From contig NZ_BDEL01000001.1 in the NCBI RefSeq assembly GCF_001685485.1, positions 3,097,501 to 3,161,500 on the forward strand: a stretch of 64,000 nucleotides of DNA, in the 5' to 3' direction. The notes beneath the pieces were generated by a model that saw only the letters and a program-made list of their open reading frames with translations, did no database searches and was not told where the DNA came from. Within the stretch, counting starts at the first letter, position 1. Every line of letters begins with the position of its first letter. The position numbers and the translations under genes are program-made. This stretch comes from Formosa haliotis (GTDB taxonomy: Bacteria; Bacteroidota; Bacteroidia; Flavobacteriales; Flavobacteriaceae). This document shows positions 8,903 to 18,559 of this stretch, piece after piece.

Positions 8903-9252
8903 TGAAACCAGAAACTCTACACTTTTTTGATAAGGTTTATAAGGTCGTTAAACAAATTCCTTACGGAAAAGTGACTAGCTATGGTGCTATTGCAAATTAT
9001 TTAGGAGCGGCTAAAAGTGCTCGTATCGTAGGTTACGCCATGAATGCCTCTCATTATATGAACGATGTGCCTGCGCATCGCGTGGTAAATAGAAACGGTT
9101 TACTAACAGGGAAATTTCATTTTGAAGGGACTAATGTAATGCAGCAGATGTTGGAAGAAGAAGGTGTGGTGGTTAAAAATAATCAAGTTGTACCTTTAAA
9201 AGATTATTATTGGGATCCTAATGAAGCCCTTGCACCCTTTGAGCATAGTTAA
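8902..9252 (+). CDS. Alkyltransferase-like protein (MGMT family lacking the active-site Cys)
   Basis: 116 aa, the size of a lone Ada/MGMT C-terminal domain. The DNA-binding helix region (YGKVTSYGAIANYLGAAKSAR) and the hinge before the active site are conserved. The usual PCHRV motif is PAHRVV here: Ala58 replaces the alkyl-accepting cysteine. Proteins of this kind (ATLs) bind O6-alkylguanine and hand it to nucleotide excision repair instead of repairing it directly. The gene overlaps the LysE gene by one base and precedes the M1 peptidase. Confidence 0.88.
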   Translation: MKPETLHFFDKVYKVVKQIPYGKVTSYGAIANYLGAAKSARIVGYAMNASHYMNDVPAHRVVNRNGLLTGKFHFEGTNVMQQMLEEEGVVVKNNQVVPLKDYYWDPNEALAPFEHS

Positions 9253-9284
9253 ATGCTTGTGAGTTAAAATTTCGTTTAAATTAA

Positions 9285-11843
9285 ATGAGTTCTATGAAAA
9301 TATATGTTGTTATATGTTTAGCCATATTAAGTTTGGCAGCCTGCCAGAAATCTGCCCAAAACACCTATGATTTCGATAAAGGGGTGTCGTGGAAATTAGC
9401 CAAAAATCGAAAAGCACAAGTTTCAGATATTAATTACCATTTAAGTTTTAATCTTCCTAAAGATAAAACACAACCCATAGATGCGAATTTAGAGTTACAT
9501 GTTACTTTAACTAAGGCTGATGCACCATTGGTTTTAGATTTTAACCCTAATAATACTAGTGTTCCTACTGTTTTTACCGCTTCAGATAGTATTGAAAGTA
9601 TTTATAAAAACGAACACCTGATTATTCCAGAGCGCTATTTAAAACCTGGAGAAAATGTTTTTCAAATAAACTTCCAAGCAGGCGATCAATATTTGTATAG
9701 AAACGATGAATATTTGTATTCCCTATTAGTTCCAGATCATGCTAGAGCTTTATTTCCGTGTTTCGATCAGCCAAACCTAAAAGCTGTATTTAATTTAAAA
9801 CTTACGGCACCAAAAGATTGGACGGTTTTAAGCTCGACATATGCAAAAGTAAGTGACGAAAACGACCTACAATCCACATATATTTTCGAGCCTTCGAATC
9901 TTATGAGTACTTATTTATTTTCGTTTGTTGCCGGAAAATTCGATGAAGTAACTCGCGATAATCACAGGTTTTTATACCGTGAAAAAAATACCGTTAAAAT
10001 TGACGAAAGTTTAGATCCTATTTTTAATATGCACAACCGGTCTTTGGCTTTTTTAGAAGATTATACACAATATGATTTCCCGTTTAAAAAACTAGATTTT
10101 GCAGCAATTCCTTTCTTTCAATTTGGAGGAATGGAGCACGTAGGGGCTATTCAGTATAAAGAATCTTCCCTTTTCTTTGAAGATTATATGCCACAACTAA
10201 CCCATTGGAATCGTGCAAATTTAATAGCTCACGAAAGTGCACACATGTGGTTCGGGAATTTAGTAACCATGAACTGGTTTGACGATGTGTGGCTTAAAGA
10301 AGTATTTGCAAATTTCATGGCTGCTAAAGTTGTTAATCCTAGTTTTCCTGAAGTTAATTATCAGCTTTTAAATTTGGTAACAAAAGCACCTAGCGCTTAT
10401 AATGTAGACCGAACAAAAGGGACGAATGCCATCCGGCAACCCTTAGATAATTTAAATAATGCTGGAAGTTTATATGGTGCGATTATTTACAATAAAGCAC
10501 CAATAATGATGACTCAGTTAGAGATGTTGTTGGGAGAAAAACAGTTTCAGTTAGGGCTTCAAGAATACATAAAAACCTATGCCAATAGTAATGCAACTTG
10601 GGATGATTTAATAGCCATTTTTGACGCCAAAACAGATGCCGATATTCATACCTGGAGCGACGTTTGGGTTAATCAATCGGGGCGCCCTGTCTTCACAAAT
10701 GCTATCGAATACGAAAATAATGTCATTACATCTTTAAAACTTCATGAAGCAGCAGAAGATGGTTCTTCTAAAATATGGCCACAGCAACTGGAATTGGCCT
10801 TGGTTTATCAAGATTCTATAGTGAAACGCACTATTAACGTTCAAGAGAATTCTCAAGACCTTCAAGCCTTAATTGGTATGTCAAAACCAGAGTCTATAGT
10901 CTATAATAGCAACGGTTATGGCTACGGTGTTTTTCCTATAGATAGCACAACGGCACTACAGAGTTATAGATTGAAAGATGAGGTAGTTCGTGCCTCAAAT
11001 TATATAAATACTTACGAGAACGTGTTGTCGGGAACGCTTTCTGTTAAAACAGGATTACAAGCCTTTTTGTTGGGCTTAGAAACAGAAACCAATGAGTTAA
11101 TTATTAGTACCCTTGCTACAGATTTTACGAGTTTGTTTTGGCACTTTTTAAATGAATCGGATCGCAATGCCCTTCAGCCAGAAGTTGCAAAAGTGTTATA
11201 TAACAGATTAAACGATAATTTGCCAACGGCCATCAAAAAGAGTGTGTATACGGCCTTTGTAAGTTTAGCGTATCAAGGTGAAAGTTTAAATCAGTTGTAT
11301 GGTATTTGGGATAAATCGATTAACATTAACAACTTAAAATTAAACGAAAAAGATTTTACAAGTTTAGCCATGAAATTGGCCTTGTACAACCATCCTAAAC
11401 ACGATGAGATTTTAAAAGTAGCTGCAACGCAAATTTCTAGTCAGGATGACCAAGATAGGTTTGCATTTTTATTACCGGCATTATCTTCGAACCCTAAAGA
11501 TCGCGAAGCCTTATTTTTGTCGTTTAAGGCGGTAGAAAACAGAACAAATTCGGTTTGGGTAGGCGCAGCAAACCAGATTATTCATCACCCGTTGCATCAA
11601 AAAGAGGCTATTCATTACGTGCCGCTAAGTTTAGATTTGTTAGAAGATATTAAAAATACAAGCGATTTGTTTTTTCCGAAGAAATGGTTAGAATCTACAA
11701 TTGGGCAATATCAGTCTAAAGAAGCCCAAGCGGTATTGTCGGCGTATTTGTCGAGTCATCCAGACTTGAATCCGCAATTAAAAGCTAAGATTCTACAAGC
11801 CACAGATCATTTAGCGCGCTATCAATATATGATTAAAAAATAA
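9285..11843 (+). CDS. M1-family metallopeptidase lipoprotein (aminopeptidase N-like)
   Basis: 852 aa. The signal sequence ends in a lipobox (LSLAAC, Cys20), so it is probably membrane-anchored in the cell envelope. Zinc ligands are H316-E-S-A-H320 and E339 (WLKEVFANF). The substrate-binding motif, usually GAMEN, is GGMEH (281-285), so the Asn that contacts the peptide amino end is His. The remainder is the helical C-terminal domain of M1 enzymes. It should remove N-terminal residues from peptides outside the cytoplasm. Confidence 0.9.
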   Translation: MSSMKIYVVICLAILSLAACQKSAQNTYDFDKGVSWKLAKNRKAQVSDINYHLSFNLPKDKTQPIDANLELHVTLTKADAPLVLDFNPNNTSVPTVFTASDSIESIYKNEHLIIPERYLKPGENVFQINFQAGDQYLYRNDEYLYSLLVPDHARALFPCFDQPNLKAVFNLKLTAPKDWTVLSSTYAKVSDENDLQSTYIFEPSNLMSTYLFSFVAGKFDEVTRDNHRFLYREKNTVKIDESLDPIFNMHNRSLAFLEDYTQYDFPFKKLDFAAIPFFQFGGMEHVGAIQYKESSLFFEDYMPQLTHWNRANLIAHESAHMWFGNLVTMNWFDDVWLKEVFANFMAAKVVNPSFPEVNYQLLNLVTKAPSAYNVDRTKGTNAIRQPLDNLNNAGSLYGAIIYNKAPIMMTQLEMLLGEKQFQLGLQEYIKTYANSNATWDDLIAIFDAKTDADIHTWSDVWVNQSGRPVFTNAIEYENNVITSLKLHEAAEDGSSKIWPQQLELALVYQDSIVKRTINVQENSQDLQALIGMSKPESIVYNSNGYGYGVFPIDSTTALQSYRLKDEVVRASNYINTYENVLSGTLSVKTGLQAFLLGLETETNELIISTLATDFTSLFWHFLNESDRNALQPEVAKVLYNRLNDNLPTAIKKSVYTAFVSLAYQGESLNQLYGIWDKSININNLKLNEKDFTSLAMKLALYNHPKHDEILKVAATQISSQDDQDRFAFLLPALSSNPKDREALFLSFKAVENRTNSVWVGAANQIIHHPLHQKEAIHYVPLSLDLLEDIKNTSDLFFPKKWLESTIGQYQSKEAQAVLSAYLSSHPDLNPQLKAKILQATDHLARYQYMIKK

Positions 11844-12068
11844 ACGATAGTAAAAACCATTTTGTACGGAAAGAGAAAACAAACCTCCTTTGGCGGGGCT
11901 AATTAACAAATCTTTGCCAAATAAGTGCTTCAATTTCTAAACAATTCACAGTATATTTGTGTCTTAGAATTAATCTAAATAAATAATTTCTGAAATTGTA
12001 TAAGCGATTCATTGTTAGCACATCTAAAGAGCCAACGGCACAATATAATTTCATAAAGAATAATTAAA

Positions 12069-13205
12069 ATGAAGATACAAAAAGAAGATGTTTTAAAAGC
12101 ATTACAAACAATAACAGTACCCGGCGAAGGACAAAATATGGTTGAGAGTGGTGCGGTTAAAAATGTAGTAGTTTTTGGAGATGAAGTTGTTGTAGATATA
12201 GTTATTACAAACCCGAGTTTACAAGCAAAAAAGAGAACCGAAGTAGATATTTTAAAAACTATTCACGATTTAGTTTATGCTAAAGCTAAAATTAAAGTGA
12301 ATTTAAAAGTAGATGCTCCGGCTGGGAAACCAAAAAATGAAATAAAAGGAAAACAAATTCCTGGAATTAAAAATATCGTTGCCGTAGCCTCTGGAAAAGG
12401 AGGGGTAGGAAAATCTACCGTTACAGCAAATTTAGCGGTATCTTTAGCAAAAATGGGATTTAAAGTTGGCGTATTAGATGCTGATATCTACGGACCGTCT
12501 ATGCCAATTATGTTCGATGTAGAAGTTGAGCGCCCTTTAGCCGTTACTATAGATGGTAAATCTAAAATGAAACCGGTAGAGAATTATGGCGTAAAAATAT
12601 TGTCTATTGGATTTTTTACCAAACCAGATCAAGCTGTGGTTTGGAGAGGGCCAATGGCGGCAAAGGCATTAAACCAAATGATTTTTGATGCACATTGGGG
12701 CGAACTAGATTTTCTATTATTAGATTTACCTCCAGGAACAGGAGATATTCATTTAAGCATTATGCAAGCCTTGCCAATTACAGGTGCTGTTGTGGTAAGT
12801 ACACCGCAAAATGTGGCTTTGGCCGATGCTAAAAAAGGTGTTGCCATGTTTCAGCAAGAGAGTATAAATGTACCGGTGTTAGGAATTATTGAAAACATGG
12901 CGTATTTTACACCAGAAGAATTACCAGATAATAAATATTATATCTTTGGTAAAGAAGGTGCAAAGCATTTAGCAGAAGATTTAAAAGTGCCATTTTTAGG
13001 CGAGTTACCTTTGGTACAAAGTATTCGTGAAGCAGGAGATGTTGGGCGTCCGGCAGCTTTACAAACCGCGACAATTTTAGAGAAATCTTTTGAAAAGTTA
13101 ACTCAAAATATCGTGGAAGAGGTAGTTAAGCGAAATGAAGATTTACCTGCTACCGAAGCAATTAAAATTACGACTATGGCTGGGTGTTCAGCAGTTAAAA
13201 AATAA
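12069..13205 (+). CDS. mrp: Mrp/NBP35-type Fe-S cluster carrier ATPase
   Basis: 378 aa. An N-terminal MIP18/FeS-assembly domain (1-~95) is followed by a ParA-like P-loop ATPase with a deviant Walker A, GKGGVGKST (~residue 113). Proteins of this family hold and deliver Fe-S clusters. The CxxC usually seen after ENM(S/A)YF is absent here: that stretch reads YFTPEELPDNKYY. The only C-terminal cysteine is in TMAGCSAVKK. It heads a run of four Fe-S-related genes (NifU-like, FNR, ferredoxin) with short gaps. Confidence 0.92.
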   Translation: MKIQKEDVLKALQTITVPGEGQNMVESGAVKNVVVFGDEVVVDIVITNPSLQAKKRTEVDILKTIHDLVYAKAKIKVNLKVDAPAGKPKNEIKGKQIPGIKNIVAVASGKGGVGKSTVTANLAVSLAKMGFKVGVLDADIYGPSMPIMFDVEVERPLAVTIDGKSKMKPVENYGVKILSIGFFTKPDQAVVWRGPMAAKALNQMIFDAHWGELDFLLLDLPPGTGDIHLSIMQALPITGAVVVSTPQNVALADAKKGVAMFQQESINVPVLGIIENMAYFTPEELPDNKYYIFGKEGAKHLAEDLKVPFLGELPLVQSIREAGDVGRPAALQTATILEKSFEKLTQNIVEEVVKRNEDLPATEAIKITTMAGCSAVKK

Positions 13206-13208
13206 GTT

Positions 13209-13448
13209 ATGACTTCAGATGAAATAAGATTAAATGTAGAGAAGGCGTTAGATGAAATCCGTCCGTTTTTAGAAAGCGATGGAGGCAATATTTCCCTTAT
13301 TTCTATAGAAGACGACACATTAGTACGCGTGCAACTTCAAGGGGCTTGTGTAGGATGTAGCGTAAACCAAATGACTTTAAAGTCGGGTGTAGAAATGACC
13401 ATTAAAAAGTATGCCCCACAAATTGAGCAAGTGATAAATGTAGAATAA
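13209..13448 (+). CDS. NifU C-terminal-domain protein (Fe-S scaffold/carrier)
   Basis: 79 aa, the size of a lone NifU C-terminal domain. The cluster-binding CxxC is in LQGACVGCSVNQMTLKSG. It lies 3 bp after the Mrp gene and most likely works with Mrp in transferring Fe-S clusters to apoproteins. Confidence 0.93.
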   Translation: MTSDEIRLNVEKALDEIRPFLESDGGNISLISIEDDTLVRVQLQGACVGCSVNQMTLKSGVEMTIKKYAPQIEQVINVE

Positions 13449-13482
13449 AAAAGTAGCAATACTTTTTAGAAGAGAATTATAG

Positions 13483-14544
13483 ATGATTAAAACAGATATA
13501 CTAATCATAGGGGCAGGCCCAACAGGATTATTTACCGTTTTCGAAGCCGGATTATTAAAATTAAAATGTCATTTAATAGATGCTTTACCTCAAGCAGGAG
13601 GGCAATGTTCGGAGTTATATCCTAAAAAACCTATTTACGATATTCCAGGTTTTCCAGAAATTTTAGCAGGCGATTTAACAAAAAACCTTTTAGAGCAATC
13701 TAAACAATTCGAACCTGGTTTTACTTTAGGAGAACGTGCAGAAACTATTGAAAAACAAGAAGACGGATCGTTTATTGTTACCACAAATAAGGGTACAAAA
13801 CATCAAGCACCTGTGGTTGCTATTGCCGGAGGTTTAGGAAGTTTTGAGCCAAGAAAGCCTTTAATAAGTAATATTGCTTCTTTTGAAGATAACGGGGTAG
13901 AATATTTTATAAAAGATCCAGAAGTGTATCGCGATAAGCGTGTGGTTATTTCTGGTGGAGGAGATTCGGCCTTAGATTGGAGTATCTTTTTAGCTGATAT
14001 CGCTTCAGAAGTAACATTAATTCACAGACGAAATGAATTCCGTGGGGCTTTAGATTCAGTAGAAAAAGTTCAAGAATTAAAATCGAAAGGAAAAATCAAC
14101 TTAATTACACCTGCCGAGGTTATTAATGTAATCGGGCATGGTAAGGTTGAAGGCGTAGTGGTTGCGCAGTCTCAACATATTGAAAAAGAATTTATAGTAG
14201 AAACCGACCACTTTATACCGTTATTTGGTTTGTCGCCAAAATTAGGACCTATTGCAAATTGGGGATTAGAGATAGAAAAGAATGCTATTAAAGTTAATAA
14301 TGCTTTAGATTACCAAACCAATATTCCTGGTATATTTGCTATTGGCGATGTAAATACTTATCCTGGTAAATTAAAACTGATTTTATGCGGATTCCACGAG
14401 GCTACATTAATGTGCCAAGCGGCGTATCAAATTATTAACCCTGGAAAAAAATTCGTATTAAAGTATACCACGGTAAGCGGAATTGATGGGTTTGATGGTA
14501 CCAGAAAAGAGTCGCCTAAAGCTGTTGTTAAAGCAATAAAATAA
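13483..14544 (+). CDS. Thioredoxin-reductase-like ferredoxin-NADP+ reductase (FNR type 2)
   Basis: 353 aa. The FAD motif is IIGAGPTGLF at the N-terminus, followed by QAGGQCSELYPKKPIYDIPG. The central NADPH domain has GGGDSALDW and HRRNEFRG. A late FAIGDVNTYPG contacts FAD. The redox-active CxxC of true thioredoxin reductases is absent, which separates the YumC-type FNR branch. It is followed by a ferredoxin gene that is its probable redox partner. Confidence 0.88.
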   Translation: MIKTDILIIGAGPTGLFTVFEAGLLKLKCHLIDALPQAGGQCSELYPKKPIYDIPGFPEILAGDLTKNLLEQSKQFEPGFTLGERAETIEKQEDGSFIVTTNKGTKHQAPVVAIAGGLGSFEPRKPLISNIASFEDNGVEYFIKDPEVYRDKRVVISGGGDSALDWSIFLADIASEVTLIHRRNEFRGALDSVEKVQELKSKGKINLITPAEVINVIGHGKVEGVVVAQSQHIEKEFIVETDHFIPLFGLSPKLGPIANWGLEIEKNAIKVNNALDYQTNIPGIFAIGDVNTYPGKLKLILCGFHEATLMCQAAYQIINPGKKFVLKYTTVSGIDGFDGTRKESPKAVVKAIK

Positions 14545-14603
14545 ATTATAAATAATAAGTTTTGGTTGTGGTTAAAAATGCAGCCAATCTTGTAGTACAA
14601 CCT

Positions 14604-14936
14604 ATGGAACAAGATATAAATATAAAAATTACAGATAGAGACGGTATTATCCACGAGGTAGTAGCGCCTACAGATATGGCAATGAATTTAATGGAAGTGG
14701 TGCGTTCTTACGAGCTAGCTCCAGAAGGTACTATTGGTATTTGTGGTGGTATGGCCATGTGTGCTTCTTGCCAATGTTATGTTTTATCTGATCATGAATT
14801 ACCAGAAATGCAAGACGATGAAGACGCTATGTTAGCAGAAGCATTTAATGTGAAAGAAAATAGCCGTTTAGGGTGTCAGATTCAAATGACACCAGGTATG
14901 GAAGGTTTAGAAGTGCAATTAGCACCAGAAAGCTAA
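14604..14936 (+). CDS. 2Fe-2S ferredoxin
   Basis: 110 aa from the ATG at 14604; an upstream TTG at 14562 would add 14 residues of no family likeness. Cluster ligands are C47-x5-C53-x2-C56 (CGGMAMCASC) and a distal Cys in SRLGCQIQM, the adrenodoxin/bacterial 2Fe-2S pattern. C58 is an extra, non-ligand cysteine. It sits directly after the FNR gene, closing the Fe-S operon, and probably carries electrons from that reductase. Confidence 0.88.
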   Translation: MEQDINIKITDRDGIIHEVVAPTDMAMNLMEVVRSYELAPEGTIGICGGMAMCASCQCYVLSDHELPEMQDDEDAMLAEAFNVKENSRLGCQIQMTPGMEGLEVQLAPES

Positions 14937-14965
14937 AATCCATTTTAATATTATACATTTAATAG

Positions 14966-15011
14966 TACCCAAAATAACTTGTGTATTGAGTTGTTTTGGG
15001 TATTGTTTTTT
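14966..15011. terminator. Bidirectional terminator between convergent genes
   Basis: A 13-bp stem (14966-14978 with 14990-15002, one G-T pair) with an 11-base loop is followed by TTGTTTTTTA on the plus strand. It separates the ferredoxin operon from the convergent phosphoesterase gene. Confidence 0.75.
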
Positions 15012-15936
15012 AGGTTTTATAATCGATTAACTTTTTAGGTCCTTCGAGCACCGATTTTACGATTCTAAAAAAGCCTTCATCGGTTGTCGCGGTGTCCCAT
15101 TTTACAAGCGTTATTTCGCCATTTTCAATTTCTATTCCCGTTATACTATGCGGATGCACACAGCTTCCATCGTTAAAGAAAGCGATATGTCCAGGCTCTG
15201 GGAATCGTGGACGATGCGTATGGCCGGTAATCGTGATGAGGTTGTTGTTGTTGGTTATCCACTTTTTAATACGGCGTTCTATCCTTATAAGTTCTGTATA
15301 GTTTTTTCCGGGACTCGTAGGATCTGAAATGCCCATAACATTGAGTGGTTTCCATAAAATCCGCACCAAAAACCGACTCAATTTCCAATAGGTGTAATTC
15401 CACCAATCTGCTTGATGACCATGGGTAAGAAATACCTTTTGGCCTGATGTTTTATGTTTTAATAGAATGCCTTCCTGACACTCAATATCTCTGAATAAGT
15501 CTTCGTCTAGTCCTGTTTTAGGGTCGAAATAGGAGTATAGATGTTTTTTTACAAATTCTGGATCGCGGTATACCATATCGTGATTTCCCCAAATTAAATC
15601 AAGCCGTTTATCATCGTAAAAGGCTTTCATTACCATATACACATTTTTATGGGCTTCAAAAATAGATTTAAAGGTTAAATTTTCCCATAATTCATCGCCA
15701 TCACCTAATTCTATATAATGGTAGCCATGCTTACAATATTGTTGAAGGGCGTGGAAATAAATATTTCTATTATGTGCAAAATCGTCGGCAAAACTATTGT
15801 CTCCTCGATGACAATCGCTAAAAAGTATAAACTTAGAGGTGTCGTCAAATTCAATAGTTTTAGCATTCTTATAGACTCTATCCAGCCTTTTTTGAGATGA
15901 AAACATAAAGTAAAAATACATAAAAATCCCATGCAT
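15010..15936 (-). CDS. Calcineurin-like metallophosphoesterase
   Basis: 308 aa from the first ATG; the start at 15906 (MFSSQKRLDRV) looks more natural because the first ten residues are a hydrophobic tail not expected in this family. Metal-binding motifs appear in order: FSDCHRGD, ELGDGDELWE, WGNHDMV, LTHGHQAD and TGHTHRP. This is the binuclear-metal fold that hydrolyses phosphoesters; LpxH-like and nucleotide phosphatases share it. No substrate is implied by the neighbours. Confidence 0.85.
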   Translation of the reverse strand: MHGIFMYFYFMFSSQKRLDRVYKNAKTIEFDDTSKFILFSDCHRGDNSFADDFAHNRNIYFHALQQYCKHGYHYIELGDGDELWENLTFKSIFEAHKNVYMVMKAFYDDKRLDLIWGNHDMVYRDPEFVKKHLYSYFDPKTGLDEDLFRDIECQEGILLKHKTSGQKVFLTHGHQADWWNYTYWKLSRFLVRILWKPLNVMGISDPTSPGKNYTELIRIERRIKKWITNNNNLITITGHTHRPRFPEPGHIAFFNDGSCVHPHSITGIEIENGEITLVKWDTATTDEGFFRIVKSVLEGPKKLIDYKT

Positions 15937-15990
15937 TAAATGGAATGTTTCGTATTGAAGGTGATAGATATAAGTTCTAAATAGGGTTTT

Positions 15991-17169
15991 TTACTTAAAC
16001 GCACTTAAACCGGTAATATCCAATCCGGTTATTAATAAATGAATATCGTGTGTACCTTCATAAGTAATCACGCTTTCTAGGTTCATACTATGTCTCATAA
16101 TGCTGTATTCTCCGGTTATCCCCATGCCACCAAGAATTTGTCTGGCTTCACGAGCAATATGTATGGCCATGTCTACATTGTTACGTTTAGCCATAGAAAT
16201 TTGTGCAGAAGTCGCTTTATTTTCATTTTTTAAAACTCCTAAGCGCCAAGTTAGTAATTGGGCTTTTGTGATTTCGGTAATCATTTCGGCTAATTTTTTT
16301 TGCTGCAGCTGAAACTGACCGATAGGTTTCCCAAATTGCATGCGTTCTTTACTATAACGTAAAGCTGTATCGTAGCAGTCCATTGCAGCACCAATAGCAC
16401 CCCAAGCAATACCATAGCGAGCAGAATCTAAACAACCTAACGGTGCACCCAATCCTGATTTATTTGGGAGTAAATTTTCCTTCGGAATTTTTACATTATC
16501 GAAAATTAATTCACCAGTTGCCGAAGCGCGAAGCGACCATTTATTGTGCGTTTCGGGAGTAGAAAAGCCTTCCATACCACGTTCTACAATCAATCCGTGA
16601 ATCCTATCGTTTTCATCTTTCGCCCATACCACAGCAATTTGTGCAAATGGCGCGTTAGAAATCCACATTTTGGCACCGTTTAAAAGGTAATGGTCTCCCA
16701 TGTCTTTAAAGTTGGTAGTCATGCCGCCAGGGTTCGAGCCGTGGTCGGGTTCGGTTAAACCAAAACAGCCCATCCATTCGCCAGTAGCTAATTTAGGAAG
16801 GTATTTTTGGCGTTGCGCTTCGTTACCGTATTTCCAAATAGGATACATCACTAAAGACGACTGTACCGAGGCTGTACTACGAATACCAGAATCGCCACGT
16901 TCTATTTCCTGCATGATTAAACCGTATGAAATTTGATCTAGTCCAGCACCGCCATATTGTTCTGGGATGTAAGGACCAAAGGCACCAATTTCTGCCAAAC
17001 CACTTATAATTTGTTTAGGAAATTCTGCCTTTTGCGCATAGTCTTCTATAATAGGAGAAACATCGCGTTTAACCCAGGCTCTAGCGGCATCGCGAACAAG
17101 TTTTTGCTCGTCAGATAATAGGTCGTCTACTTGGTAATAATCGGGAGCTTGAAATAAATCTGGTTTCAT
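15991..17169 (-). CDS. Acyl-CoA dehydrogenase (glutaryl-CoA dehydrogenase-like)
   Basis: 392 aa, full length. The motifs GCFGLTEPDHGSNPG (FAD/substrate) and MWISNAP are typical, and the catalytic base is Glu371 in ITYEGTHDIH. The N-terminal FGPYIPEQYGGAGL and the EGT context resemble glutaryl-CoA dehydrogenases, which oxidise and decarboxylate glutaryl-CoA in lysine/tryptophan degradation. The subfamily call is by resemblance only. Confidence 0.88.
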   Translation of the reverse strand: MKPDLFQAPDYYQVDDLLSDEQKLVRDAARAWVKRDVSPIIEDYAQKAEFPKQIISGLAEIGAFGPYIPEQYGGAGLDQISYGLIMQEIERGDSGIRSTASVQSSLVMYPIWKYGNEAQRQKYLPKLATGEWMGCFGLTEPDHGSNPGGMTTNFKDMGDHYLLNGAKMWISNAPFAQIAVVWAKDENDRIHGLIVERGMEGFSTPETHNKWSLRASATGELIFDNVKIPKENLLPNKSGLGAPLGCLDSARYGIAWGAIGAAMDCYDTALRYSKERMQFGKPIGQFQLQQKKLAEMITEITKAQLLTWRLGVLKNENKATSAQISMAKRNNVDMAIHIAREARQILGGMGITGEYSIMRHSMNLESVITYEGTHDIHLLITGLDITGLSAFK

Positions 17170-17267
17170 AGCAAATGTATGTTTTTAGATAAAAGTGAGG
17201 TACAATTATCTTTTGTTGAAAAATCATCAATTTAACCTCTCTAAATTAATGATTCCATATTAAAACA

Positions 17268-17978
17268 TTACATTTTTAAGTAGAAATCTTTGGTAAGATT
17301 AATATAATCTTCGGTGTATTGATGGCGTTCGGTTTCTATTATAAGCTCGTTAATTTCTGGACCTAATTCTGAAAAGGAAAACGCGATTAAACTGCGTTTT
17401 ATTTCGGAAGAAGGATTGCCTTTAACATGTAGTATTTTATTTGGGTACAGATGTTTTTTGGCCGCTAACTGAATAAAATAGTCTTCCTCTTTAAAAGGAA
17501 TAATCACATTAAAAACTCCAGCTTCAGATAGTAATATAGAAGCACTGTCTATTAAATGTTCAAACGGAAGGGCATCAGCAAATCGTGCAAGATCACGCTG
17601 ATTGTTGTCTGTTTTATAATCTTCAGAATAAAATGGTGGGTTCGAAATTATAACATCATATTCGTCTTCAATTTCTTCAGTAAATTCTTCTAATGATGCA
17701 TGGTAGCAAAACAAGCGATCGCCCCAAGGTGAGTTCTCAAAATTATCTACACATTGCTCGTAAGCTTCATCGTCAATTTCGATGGCGTCAATAAGTTCGG
17801 CATTACTGCGTTGTGCTAACATAAGTGCAATTACGCCGGTGCCAGCTCCAATATCGAGTATAGAAAAAGGTCGAGATTCTAGGCTAGTCCAAGCCCCCAA
17901 TAACACAGCGTCGGTGCCAATTTTCATGGCGCATCGATCTTGCTGTACTTCAAATTGTTTGAATGTAAAAGGTTTCAC
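17268..17978 (-). CDS. trmN6: tRNA1(Val) A37 N6-methyltransferase (YfiC/TrmN6-like)
   Basis: 236 aa. The SAM motif is ILDIGAGTGVIALMLAQR, and the N6-adenine methyltransferase catalytic motif is ISNPPFY. The N-terminus, FTFKQFEVQQDRCAMKIGTDAVLLGAW, is characteristic of the YfiC group, which methylates A37 of tRNA-Val. It lies 34 bp after rimM on the same strand, so the order rpsP-rimM-trmN6 forms a translation-related set. Confidence 0.86.
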   Translation of the reverse strand: MKPFTFKQFEVQQDRCAMKIGTDAVLLGAWTSLESRPFSILDIGAGTGVIALMLAQRSNAELIDAIEIDDEAYEQCVDNFENSPWGDRLFCYHASLEEFTEEIEDEYDVIISNPPFYSEDYKTDNNQRDLARFADALPFEHLIDSASILLSEAGVFNVIIPFKEEDYFIQLAAKKHLYPNKILHVKGNPSSEIKRSLIAFSFSELGPEINELIIETERHQYTEDYINLTKDFYLKM

Positions 17979-18012
17979 GTTAAATTTGATTTTGGAATTT
18001 TAGAATTGATAT

Positions 18013-18543
18013 TTACTCCTCTAAATATAGATCTATTAATCCTTCTGGAGTTTCTACAAGAATGGTTTTGTTAGGCTTGTCTACTTTTACAATAAATTCA
18101 TCGTTCATAGGAATTAGAATTTCAATACCATCGCGATCGATTTCAAAAAGAGCTTGTGCGGTAGAGTCGTTTACAGATTTTATTATGCCAACAGTTCCAA
18201 AATTAACATCTTCAACTTTAAACCCAATAATTTCATGAAAGTAGAATTTGTTACCTTCTAGTTTTGGAAGAAACTCTAGAGGTAAATATAAATCCGATTT
18301 CATTAAAGCATCGGCATCGGCCTCTGTATCTACGTCTTCAAATTTTATACGCAATAATTCCGATTTGTGAAGTTGAGAGCTTTCAATAAAAAAGGGAACC
18401 AAATTGTTTCGTAAATCGACAAATACAGAGTCCATATCTTCGAATAATTCGGGTTCGTCGGTGTCTAGTTTTATTAATAACTCGCCTTTAAAACTATATT
18501 TTTTTACAATCTTTCCAAGAAAGAAACAATCTTCTTTTTTCAT
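18013..18543 (-). CDS. rimM: Ribosome maturation factor RimM
   Basis: 176 aa. The N-terminal beta-barrel starts FFLGKIVKKYSFKGELLIK and the C-terminal PRC-barrel includes YFHEIIGFKVED and LIPMNDEFIVKVD. RimM binds S19 and assists 16S rRNA processing and 30S assembly. It follows rpsP, the conserved arrangement, with an intrinsic terminator between them. Confidence 0.93.
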   Translation of the reverse strand: MKKEDCFFLGKIVKKYSFKGELLIKLDTDEPELFEDMDSVFVDLRNNLVPFFIESSQLHKSELLRIKFEDVDTEADADALMKSDLYLPLEFLPKLEGNKFYFHEIIGFKVEDVNFGTVGIIKSVNDSTAQALFEIDRDGIEILIPMNDEFIVKVDKPNKTILVETPEGLIDLYLEE

Positions 18544-18559
18544 AATATTTTAAATAAAA

